Origin: Chlorobiota bacterium
GTDB lineage: Bacteria; Bacteroidota; Ignavibacteria; OLB7
NCBI GenBank assembly: GCA_016710285.1
Contig: JADJXR010000001.1
Span: 1-64,000 of the forward strand
DNA: 64,000 nucleotides
Direction: 5' to 3'
In this document: piece after piece, positions 60,031 through 64,000 of the stretch
Position numbering within the stretch: the stretch's first letter is position 1
How the letters are laid out: the number at the start of each line of letters is the position of its first letter
Program-made: the position numbers and the translations under genes
Notes under the pieces: model-generated
Databases searched by the model: none
The model's input: the letters and a program-made list of their open reading frames with translations, nothing else
Told to the model about the DNA's origin: nothing

Positions 60031-61716
60031 TCACCCTCCTATCCTCACTCCAATCCATGCTTGCAGGTCCTCTTCATCGGCTTGCGCCGTGCGGCTGGTG
60101 GCGTTCCGGAACCCGACGAATCGGATACGGACATCGCGAAGCAGCTCGTACTCAAGCTCCAACCGAAGCCGCGTTGCTTCCTCAACATCGCCATCAAGGA
60201 AGGTGACTTCGTAGGAATCGCGGCCACCAAGGAACCCTTCGCGAACGTCGCCGCCAACGTTCCGCACCAGCCCGGTGTCGGCCACGATGTTCGCGCCATG
60301 CTTGCCATACCCTGCGGTAAGCTGCGCCGTTAGGTTGGGAAGCAGCGTCAGTGCCAGCCGCGCCTCCATCATGTAGGAATTTGGCTCCAACCCGCCCGCT
60401 GCCAACGATACTCCATCGTGGATATACGCCCCGATGGAGTTGTCGAAATGGGTGTAGGTATAAGGTTCAATCCGCGTGTAGCTGATGCCGATGTCCGCTT
60501 GGTCAATCGGGAAGGCAAGGGCTTTCCCCGCCACGCGCCACGCCGTTTTGTTCCCCCAATAGTTGGTCCCGATGTTGCCAAAAATCAGATCATCCAACAT
60601 GAACTCCCCCTCCAAAAAAACGCCGTCGAACGGGTTGGCCGCAAGGCTGGCGTACATGAAAGAATTATCCCGGTCGCGAAGGTAATGCTCCTGCGATTTC
60701 AGGAAGTTGAACGGGTTCAGATAGCCGATCTCGAACGGGCGACCGCTGTAGATTACTGCCTCGCCCAGGGAGGCCCGCAGCCCAGCAAACGGGCCGATGC
60801 TGACCAAGTGGGCGGCCAGATATTTCGGTGGAATCTCGGCAAAGGGACCGAACGGAGGTGTTCCATTTTCCAACGTTGCATCGGCCAACAGCGCGGCATG
60901 AATGTGGCTGAAAGCAAACCGCCCGAACCCCGCCGTCAGCCGCAAGTAGTCAACGTTGGAGGGGAGCAAGGAGCCAAGCAGAAGGCTTTCCTCCAGCCCG
61001 CCGCCAAGCTGAATCCGCTCGCGCCCAAGCTCGGCAGCAAGCCCGCCGAACTGCGCCCGCAGGTGGCCGGAGGAGAAGTCAACATCGCGCCCCTGCCCGA
61101 TTACCCCGAACTTCCCCGCCCGCTTCAGCCGCGGATCCCGAAGCGCAAGAAGCGTGTCGCCCACCACGGTCCCGTTGGTCAGCCGCGCACCGAATCCGAC
61201 GTGGTCCAGCAGCGTCCCGCGAAGCTGCGCCCCGGCTTGCAGAATGCCAGTTTGCAGCTTATCGTTTGGAGCCGTGCGGAACTCACCATCAAGGATCGGC
61301 TCGGCAATCACCCGCACGCCCTGGGCGGTGTCGCGGAACTCGAAGTAGGCCAGCGGAAGATTGCTGAATAGATCATCCGTGATCCACTGGCTTGGGGAAT
61401 CGCTTCCGGTTTTGAACAGCACCGCAATCGGGATCCGCGATTGGTCCGCGCCGATGCTTGCGGCATGGTAGGCCGCGCTGCGGCGGATACTGTTGGGAAG
61501 CGTCGTATCGGCGGCGGCGGCATCCAGAAATCGCAAGGCATCGCCACGGGAGATTGGAAGATGCTCGCGGGGGAACTCCGGAATCCCGCCGAACTCACGT
61601 GCGCGGATCAGCGTGCGGGTTGCGGGGTGGTCCAGCGGAAGAAGCTCGGTTTGCGCAATCGCCCCTTGCCAACCGGCAAGCAGCAACCCAAGCAGCAAAG
61701 CCAACCAGATCCTCAT
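60031..61716 (-). CDS. Capsule assembly Wzi-like outer membrane beta-barrel protein
   Basis: This is a 561-residue protein with signal peptide MRIWLALLLGLLLAGWQGAIA. After a helical N-terminal segment (TRTLIRAREFGGIPEFPREH) come many alternating-polar strands with Gly-rich turns. They include WGNKTAWRVAGKALAFPIDQADIG and YGKHGANIVADTG, and the last strand reads LQAWIGVRIGG. The pattern matches Wzi/caps_assemb, a barrel that anchors exported polysaccharide to the cell surface. No overt lectin motif is seen, and assignment rests on layout and context. It lies 4 bp after the Wza-like gene. Confidence 0.75.
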   Translation of the reverse strand: MRIWLALLLGLLLAGWQGAIAQTELLPLDHPATRTLIRAREFGGIPEFPREHLPISRGDALRFLDAAAADTTLPNSIRRSAAYHAASIGADQSRIPIAVLFKTGSDSPSQWITDDLFSNLPLAYFEFRDTAQGVRVIAEPILDGEFRTAPNDKLQTGILQAGAQLRGTLLDHVGFGARLTNGTVVGDTLLALRDPRLKRAGKFGVIGQGRDVDFSSGHLRAQFGGLAAELGRERIQLGGGLEESLLLGSLLPSNVDYLRLTAGFGRFAFSHIHAALLADATLENGTPPFGPFAEIPPKYLAAHLVSIGPFAGLRASLGEAVIYSGRPFEIGYLNPFNFLKSQEHYLRDRDNSFMYASLAANPFDGVFLEGEFMLDDLIFGNIGTNYWGNKTAWRVAGKALAFPIDQADIGISYTRIEPYTYTHFDNSIGAYIHDGVSLAAGGLEPNSYMMEARLALTLLPNLTAQLTAGYGKHGANIVADTGLVRNVGGDVREGFLGGRDSYEVTFLDGDVEEATRLRLELEYELLRDVRIRFVGFRNATSRTAQADEEDLQAWIGVRIGG

Positions 61717-61719
61717 GGC

Positions 61720-63522
61720 TTACTCCTTCTTGGTGAGCGCATCAATGATGTTGATGACGGTGTTGGCAATCAACAGAATGCCCGAGGTGATGCCGATGAT
61801 TGTTCCGGCAATTTCCAGCGACGTTCGCGCTGGGGTGTCGCGGTCGCCCGGGACGTAGATGCGGTCGCCGGAGGTGATCTGGGTGCAGCAGATATCTTCC
61901 CACACTCCGGTTCCGTACTTCTCCACAATCACGCGGTCGGCGTTTGCGGCCTCGGTGTAGCCGCCGGCGGCTTTCACGTAGTACTCGTTCTCCACCCCCT
62001 CTTTTATCGCCACCCAGCCTGGCCGTTGCACGCGGCCATAAACGTACACCCCGCCCGGGTCGCGCGGGATGATGATCTCATCACCCCCCAGCAGGGTGAC
62101 ATCTTGCTGCTGGTTTCCTTTGGCGAACAGTTCAACAAAATCTACCGAGACGCGGTTCTCCTGAAGCTCGTTATCGAACTTAAAACGGGTAGAGTCTTCC
62201 AGGTTCAGGGTGCTATTGGCCATGCCGGCAATCGGGTCCGACAGCAGTGGTTTTGTGCGGTACTTGTTCGGGTCCAGGCCGCGAATGATGTGGGCACCGG
62301 AAAGCGAGGCGTTGGGGGTCATTCCGCCAGCGGCGGCAATCACTTCCGAGAGTTTCGTCTGGCCGTTGACCACCGGATAGACCGCCGGGTTCATCACCTC
62401 CCCTTCCACCGTCACAAAGCCTGTGCGGATCGTGGCCCGCGTGGCGGCTTGCCGTGGAATCACAATCTGATCGCCCGGGGAAAGCATCTGCGAAGCCAGC
62501 GCCGCCGTGTCGCGAATGTTCAGCGGAACCCGCTCGGTGCCGGCGGCAGAGTATCGGGCAATGTAAGCTCCGTCAAGGTCGGCATCTTCGCGCACGCCGC
62601 TGGCAAGCCGCAGCAGCATCAAGGCGTTATCCCCCTGGCGATAGGGAACCTCGCTGGTGGCGTTTACCGCGCCAGCAATCGCGATGGTGGGGTCGAACGG
62701 TGATGTTTTTTCCACCACCACTTCATCCCCTTCGCGAAGGGTTGGATTGTCGGAGTCGTTGCCAAATGCGCGGTAGCGGGCAAGGTCCGCGTAGTCGCTG
62801 GTTCCGTCGTTGTGGCGGATCACAAGGCGGCGGACGATGCGGTTCCCGCTTAACGTGTAGCCGATGTCGCGGGTCCCAATGCCGCTTTGGTTGCGCTGAT
62901 ATTCCACCCGCTCAAGCTCCCCTTTTTGTTTGTCGGGGAGGTCCTTCGGCAGCCGGTTGGCCGCACCGATTGCGGTGCTTGCACGATCCGCCGCGCTAAG
63001 CACGTACGGCCCCGGCGAAGGAACGTCGCCGCTGACCCGCACGTAAATGGCGCGGGGGCTTAGCAACGCCACCGCCACGCCGCTTTGATAGACCCTTCCG
63101 CCGCGTGCACGGAACAGCGAATCCACCGTTTGGCGGAAGCCAAGCAGCGTCATGCCGCGAACATCCACTAACGGAAGGCCGCGCGGCAGCAGCACGGTGT
63201 TGTCCATCCCAACCGCCAGCGGAAACTGCCCGCCATTGGCTTGCTCGAATCCGGGGATTGAGAGCATCAGTTGATCGGTGGGACCAAGCCGGTAGCTTGC
63301 CGGATTGATCTGCCGCTCGATGGGAAGCACCTCTTTCAAATCAACGACCTTCCCAGCCTCCATTTTCCCAAACGGCGATTCATCGCTGCCGGACGACGCG
63401 CTTTGCTCACCCGTGACCGGCTTCGGTTGGGCCAGCAACGTGGCAACGCCAACGGCAAGCAGCATCAAGACAAGAACCGCGTGGAGAATAGAAGGAACGA
63501 TGCGAACGTGTGGGACCAGCAT
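61720..63522 (-). CDS. Polysaccharide export protein, Wza/SLBB family
   Basis: The 600-residue protein has a signal segment (HAVLVLMLLAVGVATLLAQ). A Poly_export domain follows (YRLGPTDQLMLSIPGFEQ, about residues 65-160), then several SLBB repeats (VRVSGDVPSPGPYVLSA, IAGAVNATSEVPYRQGDNA, VEGEVMNPAVYPVVNG, VYGRVQRPGWVAIKEG). A C-terminal hydrophobic helix (IAGTIIGITSGILLIANTVI) ends it. The architecture is that of Wza-like export channels. The ATG at 63522 begins the signal peptide; in-frame sequence upstream overlaps the epimerase gene. It is the second gene of the locus in the window. Confidence 0.89.
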   Translation of the reverse strand: MLVPHVRIVPSILHAVLVLMLLAVGVATLLAQPKPVTGEQSASSGSDESPFGKMEAGKVVDLKEVLPIERQINPASYRLGPTDQLMLSIPGFEQANGGQFPLAVGMDNTVLLPRGLPLVDVRGMTLLGFRQTVDSLFRARGGRVYQSGVAVALLSPRAIYVRVSGDVPSPGPYVLSAADRASTAIGAANRLPKDLPDKQKGELERVEYQRNQSGIGTRDIGYTLSGNRIVRRLVIRHNDGTSDYADLARYRAFGNDSDNPTLREGDEVVVEKTSPFDPTIAIAGAVNATSEVPYRQGDNALMLLRLASGVREDADLDGAYIARYSAAGTERVPLNIRDTAALASQMLSPGDQIVIPRQAATRATIRTGFVTVEGEVMNPAVYPVVNGQTKLSEVIAAAGGMTPNASLSGAHIIRGLDPNKYRTKPLLSDPIAGMANSTLNLEDSTRFKFDNELQENRVSVDFVELFAKGNQQQDVTLLGGDEIIIPRDPGGVYVYGRVQRPGWVAIKEGVENEYYVKAAGGYTEAANADRVIVEKYGTGVWEDICCTQITSGDRIYVPGDRDTPARTSLEIAGTIIGITSGILLIANTVINIIDALTKKE

Positions 63523-63553
63523 GGAAAGGCTGTACGAGTTGATGAACGGAGAA

Positions 63554-64000
63554 TTACTGAAGGAACTGAAGGACCGTGCGGACGATCCGCTGGGCGGCGT
63601 GGCCATCCCACAACGGCGGTACCGTGTGCCGAATGCGGCCAGACCCCGCAACCGCACGCCGAACCCCTTCGCGGACGGCAAGCGGGGCAACGCCCACAAG
63701 GTTATTGGTGCCAAGCTCAACGGTGGAAGGGCGTTCGGTGGAGGGGCGCAGCGTGACGCATGGAACCCCAAGCCACGTTGTTTCTTCCTGGATGCCGCCG
63801 GAATCGGTGACAACGGCGCGGGCGTTCATCACCATCTGAATGAACTGGCGATACCCCGCCGGCGGAAGCAGCTCCCAACGCCCGCTCTCAACCATCGGCT
63901 GGCGAAGCCCGGACTGCAGCACCGACTCGGTCCGCGGGTGAACCGGGAAGCGAATGGCGCATCCCCCCGCCCCTTCCTCAATCGCTTCAATCAACTGGGC
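63554..64000 (-). CDS. wecB: UDP-N-acetylglucosamine 2-epimerase, C-terminal part
   Basis: The last 148 residues of a non-hydrolysing UDP-GlcNAc 2-epimerase; the 5' part lies beyond the window. Diagnostic segments are FPVHPRTESVLQ, LLPPAGYRQFIQMVMNARAVVTDSGGIQEE, VPCVTLRPSTERPSTVELGTN and a final HAAQRIVRTVL. It makes UDP-ManNAc for the polysaccharide. It precedes the Wza-like gene by 31 bp and is the first gene of the locus visible here. Confidence 0.92.
   Translation of the reverse strand, partial: AQLIEAIEEGAGGCAIRFPVHPRTESVLQSGLRQPMVESGRWELLPPAGYRQFIQMVMNARAVVTDSGGIQEETTWLGVPCVTLRPSTERPSTVELGTNNLVGVAPLAVREGVRRAVAGSGRIRHTVPPLWDGHAAQRIVRTVLQFLQ

Overview
The window looks like a chromosomal stretch of a moderately GC-rich (about 58-60 % by eye), Gram-negative bacterium of the FCB group, most likely near Chlorobiota/Kapabacteria/Ignavibacteria. 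Three observations support this. Several large exported proteins end in type IX secretion (T9SS) sorting domains. Upstream regions carry Bacteroidota-type promoters (TTG about 20 nt before TAnnTTTG). BamD, Wza, Wzi-like and Wzz proteins imply an outer membrane. The placement is inferred from gene content, not from a marker tree.

Layout. 1-2.4 kb: start of an unknown leftward gene, a hairpin repeat, a badly frameshifted M28 peptidase relic and an mtaB gene whose 3' end is frameshifted. 2.5-16.4 kb: a DNA glycosylase (leftward), then a rightward run: T9SS-exported glycoside hydrolase-like protein, OsmC, FolP, TMEM14-like protein, DUF971 protein, alanine racemase, mannose-1-phosphate guanylyltransferase, RlpA and a 1499-residue T9SS surface protein closed by a strong terminator. 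16.4-16.7 kb: a cluster of hairpin repeats. 16.7-23.3 kb, leftward: FG-GAP repeat protein, Gfo/Idh oxidoreductase, DapA-family protein, glycosyltransferase, tRNA-Arg and rpsT. 23.3-27.8 kb, rightward: unknown envelope protein, BamD, thioesterase, secreted metalloprotease and an ABC ATPase. 27.8-37.4 kb, leftward housekeeping: SRPBCC protein, TrmH, Rel/SpoT, M32 carboxypeptidase, DUF2851, PyrF, M48 protease, TruA and a Nudix hydrolase. 37.4-42.8 kb: intergenic relics and two tandem T9SS proteins, each with 14 propeller repeats. 42.9-47.9 kb: an RsuA-family protein that lacks its catalytic Asp, a two-gene restriction-modification system in AT-richer DNA, and accA. 47.9-64 kb: a long leftward exopolysaccharide locus of the Wzx/Wzy type.

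How it works together. The last 16 kb hold most parts of one lipid-linked polysaccharide pathway: UDP-GlcNAc 2-epimerase, a WbaP-like initiating transferase, five further glycosyltransferases, flippase, polymerase, chain-length regulator, Wza-like export protein and a Wzi-like barrel. The distant manC could feed GDP-mannose into it. The secreted proteins rely on T9SS, whose machinery is not in this window. The points most worth a second look are the active-site-less pseudouridine synthase with its long Arg/Gly/Asp-rich tail, the SacI-like restriction system, the glycosyltransferase fused to a decayed phosphoglycosyltransferase, the hairpin repeat family with an associated gene-end duplication, and the cluster of frameshifts in the first 1.4 kb.
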